A stretch of 64,000 bases of DNA from Hominisplanchenecus murintestinalis (lineage in GTDB: Bacteria > Bacillota > Clostridia > Lachnospirales > Lachnospiraceae): NCBI GenBank assembly GCA_004793585.1, contig SRZB01000015.1, positions 1 through 64,000 of the forward strand, in the 5' to 3' direction. Below are positions 44,480 to 53,579 of the stretch, in pieces. Under the pieces are notes generated by a model. That model did no database searches. It saw nothing but the letters and a program-made list of their open reading frames with translations, and was not told the origin of the DNA. Each line of letters opens with the position of its first letter. Position 1 is the stretch's first letter. Made by a program: the position numbers and the translations under genes.

Positions 44480-44998
44480 TTAAACATCTGAAACGTTCCC
44501 CTGACTCCACGCATACCTCGTCAGCTTCCCCTCCAGCCTCATACCCGCAAACTGGTTCTGCCGCAGCGCTTCATACAGCGCCACCGCCACGGAGTTTGAG
44601 AGGTTCAGGGAACGTATTTCCCCGATCATGGGAATGCGGATTGCCGTTTCCTGGTTCTCCACCAGTATTTCTTCCGGGATACCCGCGCTCTCTTTGCCGA
44701 ACATGATATAGCAGTCAGGCTCATAGGATACATCCGTATAGAGCCGCGGAGCTTTGGTGGTCGCCATATAGATTTTCGCTCCCGGATTTTTCTCAAGGAA
44801 CTCTTCAAAATTTATGTATGTAGTCACATCCAGGTCTTTCCAGTAGTCCATCCCCGCGCGCTTCAGAGACTTTTCGTCCAGGCGGAAACCCAGCGGCTCT
44901 ATCAGATGGAGCCTGCTGCCCGTAGCTACACAGGTACGGCCGATATTCCCGGTATTTGCCGGAATCTCCGGCTCATAAAGTACGATATTGACTGCCAT
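44480..44998 (-). CDS. trmL: tRNA (cytidine/uridine(34)-2'-O)-methyltransferase, TrmL
   Basis: 172 residues of the SPOUT class: N-terminal IVLYEPEIPANTGNIGRTC, central YIMFGKESAGIPEEIL and C-terminal IRSLNLSNSVAVALYEALRQ, which build the SAM-binding trefoil knot. Known role: methylating the wobble nucleotide of certain leucine tRNAs. Last gene of a four-gene operon, starting one base after the end of the aminotransferase stop codon, with AAAGGAAATAAG upstream. Confidence 0.95.
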   Translation of the reverse strand: MAVNIVLYEPEIPANTGNIGRTCVATGSRLHLIEPLGFRLDEKSLKRAGMDYWKDLDVTTYINFEEFLEKNPGAKIYMATTKAPRLYTDVSYEPDCYIMFGKESAGIPEEILVENQETAIRIPMIGEIRSLNLSNSVAVALYEALRQNQFAGMRLEGKLTRYAWSQGNVSDV

Positions 44999-44999
44999 T

Positions 45000-46169
45000 T
45001 TACTTATTTCCTTTCAGCCGTTTTACAAATTTCTCCAGCCTGCCAAGCGCTACCTTCAAATCCTCCAGGGAATAGGCGTAAGAAATCCTCAGATAACCCT
45101 CTCCGCAGTCTCCGAACGCACTTCCCGGCACTACGGCTACCCGTTCTTCCGCCAGAAGCTTTTCGGCAAATTCCTCAGAAGTCATACCAAATTCCTTAAT
45201 ACATGGAAATACATAAAATGCACCAAACGGCTCAAAGCACGGCAGCCCCATCTCCTGAAACGCATGCATCAGGAAACGGCGGCGGCCATTGTACGCCATC
45301 CGCATTTCCTGTACATCGCCGTCCCCGTTTCTCAAAGCCTCTACTGCCGCATACTGGCTGGTAGTCGGCGCGCTCATGATGGCAAACTGATGTACTTTAG
45401 TCATCTGGGCAATGATTTCTGACGGGGCGCACGCATAGCCCAGCCGCCATCCGGTCATGGCATAAGCCTTGGAAAATCCATTCATCGTCACGGTACGCTC
45501 CCGCATCCCCGGCAGGCTTGCGATGGAAACGTGGTCAGTGTCATATGTCAGCTCCGCATAAATCTCATCCGACAGCACAAAAATATCTTTTTCAATAATT
45601 ACTTCTGCAATTGCCTCCAAATCTTCCCTGCGCATCACCGCGCCTGTCGGGTTGTTAGGGAATGGCAGCACCAGTAATTTCGTCTTATCCGTAATTGCCC
45701 CCAACAGTTCCTCCTTCGTCAGCCGGAACTGGTTCTCATTCTTCAGTTCAATCACCTTCGGCACGCCTCCCGCCAGCACTGCGCAGGGCAGGTACGATAC
45801 AAAAGAAGGCTGAGGAATCAGTACCTCGTCGCCCGGGTTCAACATCACCCTCATCGCCAAGTCGATGGCTTCGCTGCCGCCCACCGTAACCAATGTTTCC
45901 CTGTTGGGATCATACGTAACGCCGCAGCGCCTTTTTAAATAGTTACAGATTTCTACACGGAGCTCTTTCAGCCCGGCATTTGATGTGTAAAAGGTACGCC
46001 CTTTTTCCAGGCTGTAGATTCCCTCGTCGCGGATATGCCACGGGGTATCAAAGTCCGGCTCACCCACGCCGAGAGATACCACATCCTCCATCTCACTGGC
46101 GAGGTCAAAGAATTTTCGGATACCGGAGGGCTGTATGCCCATCACTTTATCTGCAATCGGATTTCTCAT
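45000..46169 (-). CDS. Class I/II PLP-dependent aminotransferase
   Basis: 389 residues, fold type I. PLP lysine in SGFSKAYAMTGWRLGY; other conserved parts are VGEPDFDTPWHIRD, FPNNPTGAVM and DEIYAEL, and the C-terminal arginine region in YLRISYAYSLEDL. Closest in outline to aspartate/aromatic aminotransferases of Firmicutes (PatA-like); the substrate is unknown. Coupled by ATGA overlap to the Lrp regulator upstream, which may sense an amino acid related to this enzyme. Confidence 0.93.
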   Translation of the reverse strand: MRNPIADKVMGIQPSGIRKFFDLASEMEDVVSLGVGEPDFDTPWHIRDEGIYSLEKGRTFYTSNAGLKELRVEICNYLKRRCGVTYDPNRETLVTVGGSEAIDLAMRVMLNPGDEVLIPQPSFVSYLPCAVLAGGVPKVIELKNENQFRLTKEELLGAITDKTKLLVLPFPNNPTGAVMRREDLEAIAEVIIEKDIFVLSDEIYAELTYDTDHVSIASLPGMRERTVTMNGFSKAYAMTGWRLGYACAPSEIIAQMTKVHQFAIMSAPTTSQYAAVEALRNGDGDVQEMRMAYNGRRRFLMHAFQEMGLPCFEPFGAFYVFPCIKEFGMTSEEFAEKLLAEERVAVVPGSAFGDCGEGYLRISYAYSLEDLKVALGRLEKFVKRLKGNK

Positions 46170-46648
46170 GGCGTCACCAGCATCCTTTCATCTTTATTTT
46201 TCTTCGCAAAAATTGTTCCGTGGTCTTTATATTTTTTCAATATGAAATGCGTAGCGGTGGACAGTACGGTATCCAGCGTGGACAGTTTATCCGACACAAA
46301 GCTTGACACTTCCCGCAGCGTTTTCCCTTCCAGAATGACCATCAAATCATATCCTCCGGAAATCAGGTATACGGACTTCACTTCAGGATAATTGTAAATG
46401 CGCTCTGCAATTGAGTCAAATCCCTGCCCCCTCTGCGGCGTCACACGCACCTCAATCAGAGCCGTCACTTTCTCCGCCCCGGTCTTGTCCCAGTCAATCA
46501 TCGTATGATAACCGCATATTACCTGCTCCTGCTCCATTTCACTGATTTCATTTGCCACCGTCACCTCATCGGACCCAAGCATCACCGCCAGCTCTTTCAG
46601 ATTGATACGGCTGTTTTTCTCAATAAACGTTAATATCTGATCTCTCAT
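46166..46648 (-). CDS. Lrp/AsnC family transcriptional regulator
   Basis: 160 residues: winged helix (about 1-60, INLKELAVMLGSDEVTVANEI) followed by an RAM/AsnC ligand domain with VTALIEVRVTPQRGQGF and VYLISGGYDLMVILEG. It overlaps its neighbours on both sides by four bases. It likely regulates this operon in response to an amino acid; ligand not predictable. Confidence 0.93.
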   Translation of the reverse strand: MRDQILTFIEKNSRINLKELAVMLGSDEVTVANEISEMEQEQVICGYHTMIDWDKTGAEKVTALIEVRVTPQRGQGFDSIAERIYNYPEVKSVYLISGGYDLMVILEGKTLREVSSFVSDKLSTLDTVLSTATHFILKKYKDHGTIFAKKNKDERMLVTP

Positions 46649-47184
46649 TCTATCCCTTCCCTTCTGTTCACCTTATACATTTCATCCCTCTGCGGTCTGT
46701 CAAGGAATCTTTTATTCCCGGCATTCCATAAAATCCTGTCATTTCCCTTTGTCATCCTTCCGATAACTACCGTCGGGATATCCTGATGCGAAAGCTCCTC
46801 TGCCAGCGCTGCCCCATCCCTGGCAGCTATCAGAAAGCTTCCCCCTGAAAGCACATTGTAGGGGTTTATATCGAAATATTCACAGATTTCTATCGTTTCC
46901 TGCCGCACGGGTATTTTCCTCAAATCCACTTCCAATCCGGACTCCATCTGTTCCGCAAGATTCCAGAGAGCAGTAAAAATCCCCCCTTCCCCCAGCGGGC
47001 AGACCCCGTCCGGCTGAAAGCGGCTAACCGCTCGCGCATCCTCCGGAATGGAAATGCTTCTCTGCATCCCGGCTGCCGCATGTACAAACGCCGCCGGAAA
47101 ACGCTGCAGCAGTTCTTCTTTCCTGTCATGCGCCAGCATCACCGCAGCTTCCATGCCAATCCATTTTGTTACAATCAAATCCAT
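46645..47184 (-). CDS. AIR-synthase-related (HypE/PurM C-terminal-like) protein
   Basis: 179 residues. The central part (PVRQETIEICEYFDINPYNVLSGG, written here in pieces: PVRQETIEICEYFD then INPYNVLSGGSFLIAA) matches the C-terminal domain of AIR synthase/HypE/ThiL-like proteins, but the N-terminal ATP-binding half of that family is missing. The N-terminus has LGEGGIFTALWNL. Enzymatic function is therefore doubtful; it may be a regulator or a partner. First gene of the operon with Lrp, aminotransferase and TrmL. Confidence 0.75.
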   Translation of the reverse strand: MDLIVTKWIGMEAAVMLAHDRKEELLQRFPAAFVHAAAGMQRSISIPEDARAVSRFQPDGVCPLGEGGIFTALWNLAEQMESGLEVDLRKIPVRQETIEICEYFDINPYNVLSGGSFLIAARDGAALAEELSHQDIPTVVIGRMTKGNDRILWNAGNKRFLDRPQRDEMYKVNRREGIE

Positions 47185-47349
47185 CTTTTCATCCTTCTCA
47201 TAACAATCACTTTATCAAAAATCTGTCCAAAGTTATCTTACTACTTCGTTACGATACGTAGCTGTTACAAAAAAACAGTAATTTAGTATCAAATTGCAGT
47301 TCTCCCCCGCTTCCCCGATGCATGATGCACTTGAAGTCCAAACGGTATT

Positions 47350-47376
47350 CAAAACGGTGCGCCTAAAAGCCGCACC
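47350..47376 (-). terminator. Terminator after the VanW-family gene
   Basis: GGTGCG (47356-47361) pairs with CGCACC (47371-47376); read leftward it is followed by GTTTTG. It lies 30 bases after the VanW stop. The gap 47185-47349 shows no gene and must hold the promoter of the AIR-synthase-like gene. Confidence 0.55.
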
Positions 47377-47405
47377 GCCTGACACTTCTCCAAAAATATT
47401 TTATC

Positions 47406-49049
47406 CTACAAGTCCACCGACGGGATATCTATCAAATCATCAGGAACCGGAGGGTCAACTACCGGCTCTGACGCCGGGGGCTCCTGCTGCGCGGGAGTTT
47501 CCTGCTGTGCCGGAGTCTCCTGCTGCTCAGGCGTTTCCTGCTGCGCCTGGCTTTCCGACTGCTGTTGGCTCTCTGACTGCTGCGTATCGTCACCGGAACC
47601 GCCCTGGCTGTTCCCGGCGCCGCCCGCGATAATATTTTGTACCGCCGCCAAATCATTGTTCGCGATAGCATTCTGAATCATCGCCACTACATTCGGGTCG
47701 GAGGAATTGACTCCCACTTCATAGGATACCGGCACTGCCTGATAAGAACTGCTGTTAACCTGCGTCTCTGTCGTCTCCCCGTTTTCCGTAACGATTTTCC
47801 AGAGCTGCGCTTCCACGCCCGTATGGGAGCTCTGTATCTGGCTGAGATATCCTACATCTGCATCTGCCTTCGGGTAAAGCTTCACACCGCTTGGCTCCGA
47901 GGTATTGGTCGTTCTGCTCACATACTCCACCGTCCGTCCCTCCGGGCGGTATTCCTTTCCGTAAACCGTAAATGTCAGCTCTCCTCCATAACCATACCCT
48001 TCTATATAAACAGGATGTTCGGTATTATTTGAAAACTGTAAATCCATCAATCCTTCCGCTATAGCGGCGTCCTTTGACGGGTCTACATAAGTGACGATCA
48101 TCGTATGGTTATGCCGCTCCAGCACCTCAAGCTCTGATTTAAGCACTGCATTGTACAGAGTAGTGGAAACCTGGCAGATACCGCCGCCGTAACTGTCTAC
48201 CACTTTCCCGCTCTCATAAGAAGGCGCGAGTTCATAGCCATTTTCCGCATTAAACGGCTCTACTGCCGCTGTCACCGAGAAGGAATCGCCCGGATAAAGC
48301 AGCGCCCCATTGATTTTTGACGCTCCCACTTCTACATTTGTATTCCTTTGATATGTGGAGCCATAATAAGTCGTTGCCGTTCCCAGCACATCCTTCACCT
48401 GGGACAGTTCCTCCTGGGTTCCCTTTGGTTTCTCCTCGTCAGCCTCCAACGCAATTTCTCCGCCCTTGCCGTCCCAGGATTTTTCCATATAATTATAAAC
48501 TTTCTTTGTAGATTTCTCCACGTTCAGGACGATGCCCGTCACACCCGGCTCAATCACAAATTCACCATTTTCTCTGGTAAGGCTGCCGTCTTTCGCCTCA
48601 CAGTCCAGTTTTTCCTTCTGCTTTTGGAGATATGATTTGATTTCTTTCTTATCCGGCTTGAACTCAAGCGCATATTTTTTATTCTGATGCTCCAGATCCT
48701 TGTTATCCTTATACCGTTTCACGATATTCCCGGATTTCCCAAGCCCCAGCGCGTCGTCCACAATTTCCTTATTCGACCAGTCCATCCCCAGTTCTGCAGC
48801 GCTGGCCTCTACTTTACTGCTTCCCACCGTAAGCTTTACCTTGCTTTTCAGTTCTTTCTCAGCTTCTTCTTGTACCGCAGCTCTCGCCTCTTCCGCCGTC
48901 ATGCCCGATACGTCCGTGCTTCCGATAAACACGCCTTTATTAATCGTATCCTGTGGCTCTGCCGCGCTCGCCGCCCCCCCGGAGAACGCCAGTGAAAGAG
49001 ACAGCGCCCCAACTGCCAAAATTCCCGGCCGCAACCATCTTTTTTTCAT
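47406..49049 (-). CDS. VanW family (YoaR-like) secreted protein
   Basis: 547 residues: signal peptide (to about 30), two peptidoglycan-binding-4-type repeats (about 40-215), a VanW domain (about 220-345, with ALLYPGDSFSVTA and YGGGICQVSTTLYNA), a G5-like or beta-rich part, and a low-complexity C-terminus with Gln/Ser then a QQETPA-type tandem repeat ending in acidic Pro-rich sequence. It probably acts in the cell wall; VanW's exact role is unknown. GAGGGG precedes the ATG. A 35-residue membrane peptide is encoded just upstream. Confidence 0.9.
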   Translation of the reverse strand: MKKRWLRPGILAVGALSLSLAFSGGAASAAEPQDTINKGVFIGSTDVSGMTAEEARAAVQEEAEKELKSKVKLTVGSSKVEASAAELGMDWSNKEIVDDALGLGKSGNIVKRYKDNKDLEHQNKKYALEFKPDKKEIKSYLQKQKEKLDCEAKDGSLTRENGEFVIEPGVTGIVLNVEKSTKKVYNYMEKSWDGKGGEIALEADEEKPKGTQEELSQVKDVLGTATTYYGSTYQRNTNVEVGASKINGALLYPGDSFSVTAAVEPFNAENGYELAPSYESGKVVDSYGGGICQVSTTLYNAVLKSELEVLERHNHTMIVTYVDPSKDAAIAEGLMDLQFSNNTEHPVYIEGYGYGGELTFTVYGKEYRPEGRTVEYVSRTTNTSEPSGVKLYPKADADVGYLSQIQSSHTGVEAQLWKIVTENGETTETQVNSSSYQAVPVSYEVGVNSSDPNVVAMIQNAIANNDLAAVQNIIAGGAGNSQGGSGDDTQQSESQQQSESQAQQETPEQQETPAQQETPAQQEPPASEPVVDPPVPDDLIDIPSVDL

Positions 49050-49097
49050 TATTTACCCCTCTTTTCTAAAACCGATTTTAAAGCAGCGCCCCGTACT

Positions 49098-49205
49098 TTA
49101 TACCAAATACGCCAGTACCATCGGCACTACCATTGCAATTACCACCAGAATGACGATTACTGACGCAATGATGCGCTTTGTCTTGCTGTCGTTAAAGTTA
49201 ATCAT
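49098..49205 (-). CDS. 35-residue single-span membrane peptide
   Basis: A short frame between the exonuclease and VanW genes: MINFNDSKTKRI followed by one hydrophobic span (IASVIVILVVIAMVV..) and the stop at 49098. It has a good ribosome site (AGAGGTGAG) and lies six bases after the exonuclease stop codon, as a coupled gene would. The composition is that of a true membrane peptide rather than a chance frame. Function unknown; it may associate with the VanW-family protein. Confidence 0.7.
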   Translation of the reverse strand: MINFNDSKTKRIIASVIVILVVIAMVVPMVLAYLV

Positions 49206-49211
49206 TTCATC

Positions 49212-49925
49212 TCACCTCTTTATTCTTCCATAATCTCGTATGATTGTATCTATCATTCTGGACGCTTCGCTCTTTGTTAAATTATCTATAGAAACGTCCG
49301 GTTCTATTCTATGATATTTTATCAAATCATTCAAGTAAACTTTTTGTGATTTTGTTATCGGGCTGTCCTTTTTTACCTGGCAATACAACGGTGCAGGCGC
49401 AAATGCCGCCGGGGATACCAGATAAAAATCTTTTTTCAGGAATCCATAGAGCCGGCTTGCCGCGATTGCATCATCATAAGCCCTGTGACAGTGTTCTCTT
49501 TCAATCCCATAATATCCGCACAGGGACTCCAGGCTCTTTTTCTTAGGCTCCTCCATAAACTTCCTGGCAATTTTCAGCGTATCAATTCCCGTGCGCTCAA
49601 ATTCTGCTCCCATATTCACAGCCGCCCTTTTGACAAAGCTGTAGTCAAAGAGAATGTTGTGCCCCAAAAGAGGCAGCTCCCCGCCAAACTCCAGAAGACC
49701 CGCTACAGCCTGCTCCACCGATGACGCGCCAGCCACCATCTCATCCGTGATTCCCGTCAGCTCTGTGATAAACGCGGGAATCTGTATTTTATGATCCACA
49801 AAGCTCTGGTACGTTTCCAGGATTTCCCCATCCTTTACCCGCGCCGCACCGATTTCCAGTATCTTATCCCGTTTTGGGTCTACGCCCGTGGTTTCCAAGT
49901 CCAGGGCCATGTATTCTATGCTCAT
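49212..49925 (-). CDS. DEDDh 3'-5' exonuclease (DNA polymerase III epsilon-like)
   Basis: 237 residues with Exo I ALDLETTGVDP, Exo II LLGHNILFDYSFV and Exo III HCHRAYDDAIAAS, giving the full DEDDh set. The C-terminal 60 residues (PITKSQKVYLNDLI.. ) form a small helical extension. Start at 49925 with AGAGGAGAG; an in-frame ATG 21 bases earlier lacks a good site. It may be a stand-alone proofreading or repair nuclease; not fused to a polymerase. Confidence 0.93.
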   Translation of the reverse strand: MSIEYMALDLETTGVDPKRDKILEIGAARVKDGEILETYQSFVDHKIQIPAFITELTGITDEMVAGASSVEQAVAGLLEFGGELPLLGHNILFDYSFVKRAAVNMGAEFERTGIDTLKIARKFMEEPKKKSLESLCGYYGIEREHCHRAYDDAIAASRLYGFLKKDFYLVSPAAFAPAPLYCQVKKDSPITKSQKVYLNDLIKYHRIEPDVSIDNLTKSEASRMIDTIIRDYGRIKR

Positions 49926-49981
49926 TCTCTCCTCTTTCTGACACACTTTTGCGTCATCCCTGTAATTTCATAATTCCTCTG

Positions 49982-51739
49982 TCAGCATTCAAAAACCTGC
50001 GCGCCTCCCCCTGCCAGCGCCCACGCCGCCGCATTTCCTGTCAGCGGACTGCGGTTATGGTAGTCAAACACTACCCGGCACGGCAAAGCACCTCCTGTTT
50101 TCAGCACATCTTCAAAAAACACCTCGCCATGCGTCATATTCATCATCTGGCGGGAAGTATACCCCTGATACCCCTTCAAATAGCGGTGATTTTCCGCCTC
50201 ACTCTGGTAGAATTCCCGAAACCCTTCCCGGTAAACGGATAAATCCTTTGCCCACGCCGGACGGCTCTTACTGTTCTCCCTCAAATATAAATCCAAAAGC
50301 AGCAGTTCATCATACAGCGCGCTCCTCTCACTGTCCGTCTCATGGGCAAACGCACGCAGGATTTCCATCCGTCCCATCCGGGAATGGTTCCTTCCCTGCA
50401 GGTCATTTTCCTCATAATACCGGGCAAGCGCCTCAAACATTCCATACGGATGGGGAAAGCTCTGCTCCAATACCTCCAGGGTATTCGTAAACTGGCGGCT
50501 GTTGTAGTAGACCTCCACCATCTCTTCAACCCCTTTTAATTTAAGAATCTCCTCATAGGAAATCCAACGGGTATACAAAACTTCATACGGCGGCTCCTGA
50601 CGGTAAACCAACCCATACTTCCCTGCCATCTGATGCATTTTCGAGCCCTTCAGCACTTTCAGGAAACCAAGCTGAAGCTGCTGCGGAGCCATAGCATAAA
50701 CTTCATTAAAAGAATGGATAAAACTCTCATAGTCTTCATAAGGGAGTCCCGCAATCAAATCCAAATGCTGATGGATATTGTTCCCCCCACGGACATACGC
50801 TGTCCTCTGCGCAAGCCTGGAAATCTCCGTTACACGTTCAATCTCCTGCAGGGTCTTTGGATTTACTGACTGCACGCCTATTTCAAGCTGTATCAGCCCC
50901 ACACGCATCCCGGCAAGAATCTCCAGTTCCTCCTCATCCAGCAAATCCGCCGCGATTTCAAAATGAAAGTTCGTAATTCCATTGTCGTGCTCCGCCAGGT
51001 AACGCCAGATAGCCTTCGCATGGCTATGGCTGCAGTTGAACGTCCTGTCCACAAACTTTACCTGCGGCACTTTCGCATCCAGGAAAAACTGCAGTTCCTG
51101 AAGCACCAGCTCCAGACTGCGGAAACGTACCCGCTTATCTATTGAAGAAAGACAGTAACTGCATGAAAATGGACATCCTCTGCTGCTCTCATAGTAGATA
51201 ATCTTATGCGCAAAGTCCTCAAGACTTTCATACACAAAAGGAATTTCATCCAAATCCATCTGTTTTGCCGGAAGATTTTCACTGATTTCCCCGGACGCCC
51301 TGCGCCAGATTAACCCTGGTATCCCCGCCAGTTCCGTCTCCGCCTCCAGCCCTCTTGCATAAATCTCCGCCAGCGCCCGGAAGCTTCTTTCCCCCTCTCC
51401 GGCCATTACACCCGCTGCCTGAGGATATTCCTGTAGAAATCTGACGGCGTCATAAGACACTTCCGGCCCCCCAGCCCAGACAGGCACCTGGGGGCAGAGC
51501 AAGTGAAAATCCCGAATCAGCCCAGCCACATATTCCCGATTCCAGATATAACAGGAAAATGCCGCCACATCCGGTTTTCTGCGGTAGATATCTGCCAAAA
51601 TCTCTTCTTTCTGATGATTAATCGTATACTCTGCGATCTCCACCTGCTCCCGATACTCTCCGGCACACGCCCGCAGACAATAGACCGCCAGGTTCGAATG
51701 GATATATTTTGCATTGATTGCTATCAATAAAATCTTCAT
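49982..51739 (-). CDS. B12-binding-domain radical SAM protein (DUF4080 type)
   Basis: 585 residues: N-terminal cobalamin-binding-like domain (MKILLIAINAKYIHSNLAVY; about 1-135), a radical SAM core with the 4Fe-4S motif SRGCPFSCSYCLSS near residue 190, and a C-terminal DUF4080-like region. The classical DxHxxG cobalamin motif is not obvious, so B12 binding is uncertain. Substrate unknown; members often act on unactivated carbons or in tRNA/lipid modification. Start at 51739 after GAAAGAAG. Confidence 0.88.
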   Translation of the reverse strand: MKILLIAINAKYIHSNLAVYCLRACAGEYREQVEIAEYTINHQKEEILADIYRRKPDVAAFSCYIWNREYVAGLIRDFHLLCPQVPVWAGGPEVSYDAVRFLQEYPQAAGVMAGEGERSFRALAEIYARGLEAETELAGIPGLIWRRASGEISENLPAKQMDLDEIPFVYESLEDFAHKIIYYESSRGCPFSCSYCLSSIDKRVRFRSLELVLQELQFFLDAKVPQVKFVDRTFNCSHSHAKAIWRYLAEHDNGITNFHFEIAADLLDEEELEILAGMRVGLIQLEIGVQSVNPKTLQEIERVTEISRLAQRTAYVRGGNNIHQHLDLIAGLPYEDYESFIHSFNEVYAMAPQQLQLGFLKVLKGSKMHQMAGKYGLVYRQEPPYEVLYTRWISYEEILKLKGVEEMVEVYYNSRQFTNTLEVLEQSFPHPYGMFEALARYYEENDLQGRNHSRMGRMEILRAFAHETDSERSALYDELLLLDLYLRENSKSRPAWAKDLSVYREGFREFYQSEAENHRYLKGYQGYTSRQMMNMTHGEVFFEDVLKTGGALPCRVVFDYHNRSPLTGNAAAWALAGGGAQVFEC

Positions 51740-51806
51740 ACTTTCTTCTTTCCGGCACACTTGCCGCGCCATTCCGGTAAATTTAAAGGTTTAATAAACA
51801 TTCTCC

Positions 51807-53579
51807 TTACACGCTCCGGGCAAACTGGCTGTTATACAGCTCGGCATAGAAACCACCTTCTGCCAGCAACGTTTCATGGTTCCCCTGCTCAATGATATGT
51901 CCATCTTTCATCACCAAAATCACATCCGCTTCCTTAATCGTCGACAGGCGGTGCGCCACTATAAAACTCGTGCGTCCCTGCATCATCCGCGCGAAAGCTT
52001 TCTGTATCCTGATTTCCGTCCGTGTGTCAATAGATGAGGTCGCCTCATCGAGAATCAGCATCGGCGGCAGGCACAGCATCACTCGGGCAATACAAAGAAG
52101 CTGCTTCTGTCCCTGGGACAAATTACCTCCGGACTCGGAAATCTGTGTATCATAACCGTCCGGCATCCGGGAGATGAAGCCGTGAGCGTGCGCCTCCTTC
52201 GCCGCCTGAATAATTTCCTCTCTGGACGCGTCCAGCTTTCCGTAGGCAATATTTTCCGCCACCGTGCCTGCCTTCAGCCACGTTTCCTGCAGTACCATGC
52301 CGTAGTTTCTCCGCAGGCTGTCCCGAGTCAGGCTTTTTATCGGATAGCCGCTCACACGGATTTCTCCCGCATCCACGTCATAAAAACGCATCAGAAGATT
52401 AATCATCGTAGTTTTCCCGCACCCGGTAGGCCCTACGATGGCAATCCGCTGTCCCGGTTTCACGTTCAAACTCAGATTCTGTATCAAAGGCGCATTCTTT
52501 TTATAAGAAAATGCCACGTTTTCAAGTTCAACGCTTCCATCCACCCGTTCCGGCGTCAAAGCCAGCGCATCCGGGGCGTCCGGCGCCTGCGGCGTCTCAT
52601 CAATCAAATCAAAAACCCGCCCCGCGCATACCACCGCATTCTGAAACTCTGTAGCCACGCCGGAAATCTCATTAAAGGGCTTTGTATACTGATTTGCATA
52701 GCTCACAAAGCAGGAAAGCTGCCCCACGGTAAGCCTGCCCCGGATTGCCATGACCGCACCGATAATCGCTACCCCCGTAGACACCAGGTTATTCACAAAC
52801 CGCGTCGAAGGATTTGTCAGCGATGAGAAAAAAATCGCCTTCAGGCTGCTGGTTCGCAGCTTTTCATTGATGTCCTGAAAACGCTGCTCCGCCTCCTTTT
52901 CATAGGAAAACGCCTTGACAATTTTCTGATTCCCCACCATCTCATCTACCAGCCCCGTCATTGCCGCACGCGCCTCAGACTGGGCGCGGAACATAGAAAA
53001 TGTACGCCGTGCAATAAAGCTCGCTACAAACAGGGACATCGGCGTCATTACCACCACAAACACCGTAATCGCCACATTGATTCCCAGCATAAATCCCAGC
53101 GTCCCGAAAATCGTAATAATTCCTGTAAAAAGCTGTGAAAATCCCATCAAAAGACCATCAGAAAACTGATCCACATCCGCGACTACCCGGCTGATAATCT
53201 CGCCGTATTGGAGGCTGTCAATATAGCGCAGCGGCAGTTCCTCAAGATGCTCAAACGCCTGGGTACGGATATCCTTCACGACATGATACGTAATTTTATT
53301 GTTGCACAGGTTCATCAGCCACTGTGCCAGGGCAGTTGCCGCTACAACCAGAGCAAAGCGCACCAGAATGGGCCGCAGGCCGTCAAAGTCCACATTCCCT
53401 TTCCCTATCACCAAATCAATCCCACGCCCGGTCAGCACCGGGGCATACAGTGTAAGCACAACGCTTACCACTGCAAATATCAATGAAAGAATCAGCAGAT
53501 GCCTGTACGGCTGAATCAGACGCAGAATTCTCCGATATATTTCTCTATTTTTTATGGAACGTTCCTTCTTCTCATTCAT
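51807..53579 (-). CDS. ABC exporter, permease-ATPase half (catalytically complete partner)
   Basis: 590 residues: six membrane segments (about 25-310) and a nucleotide-binding domain with Walker A GPTGCGKTT, signature-like LSQGQKQ (LSGGQ with Q), Walker B MLILDEATSSID with the catalytic Glu, and the H-loop VAHRLS. It overlaps its partner gene by four bases (ATGA). Together they make a heterodimeric drug- or peptide-type exporter. Substrate unknown. Confidence 0.94.
   Translation of the reverse strand: MNEKKERSIKNREIYRRILRLIQPYRHLLILSLIFAVVSVVLTLYAPVLTGRGIDLVIGKGNVDFDGLRPILVRFALVVAATALAQWLMNLCNNKITYHVVKDIRTQAFEHLEELPLRYIDSLQYGEIISRVVADVDQFSDGLLMGFSQLFTGIITIFGTLGFMLGINVAITVFVVVMTPMSLFVASFIARRTFSMFRAQSEARAAMTGLVDEMVGNQKIVKAFSYEKEAEQRFQDINEKLRTSSLKAIFFSSLTNPSTRFVNNLVSTGVAIIGAVMAIRGRLTVGQLSCFVSYANQYTKPFNEISGVATEFQNAVVCAGRVFDLIDETPQAPDAPDALALTPERVDGSVELENVAFSYKKNAPLIQNLSLNVKPGQRIAIVGPTGCGKTTMINLLMRFYDVDAGEIRVSGYPIKSLTRDSLRRNYGMVLQETWLKAGTVAENIAYGKLDASREEIIQAAKEAHAHGFISRMPDGYDTQISESGGNLSQGQKQLLCIARVMLCLPPMLILDEATSSIDTRTEIRIQKAFARMMQGRTSFIVAHRLSTIKEADVILVMKDGHIIEQGNHETLLAEGGFYAELYNSQFARSV

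Noticed and set aside
47291-47320. CAAATTGCAGTT followed by CTCCCCC and GCTTCCCC, like a decayed repeat-family end
   Set aside because: Only about 12 bases match well and there is no inverted partner; chance similarity cannot be excluded.
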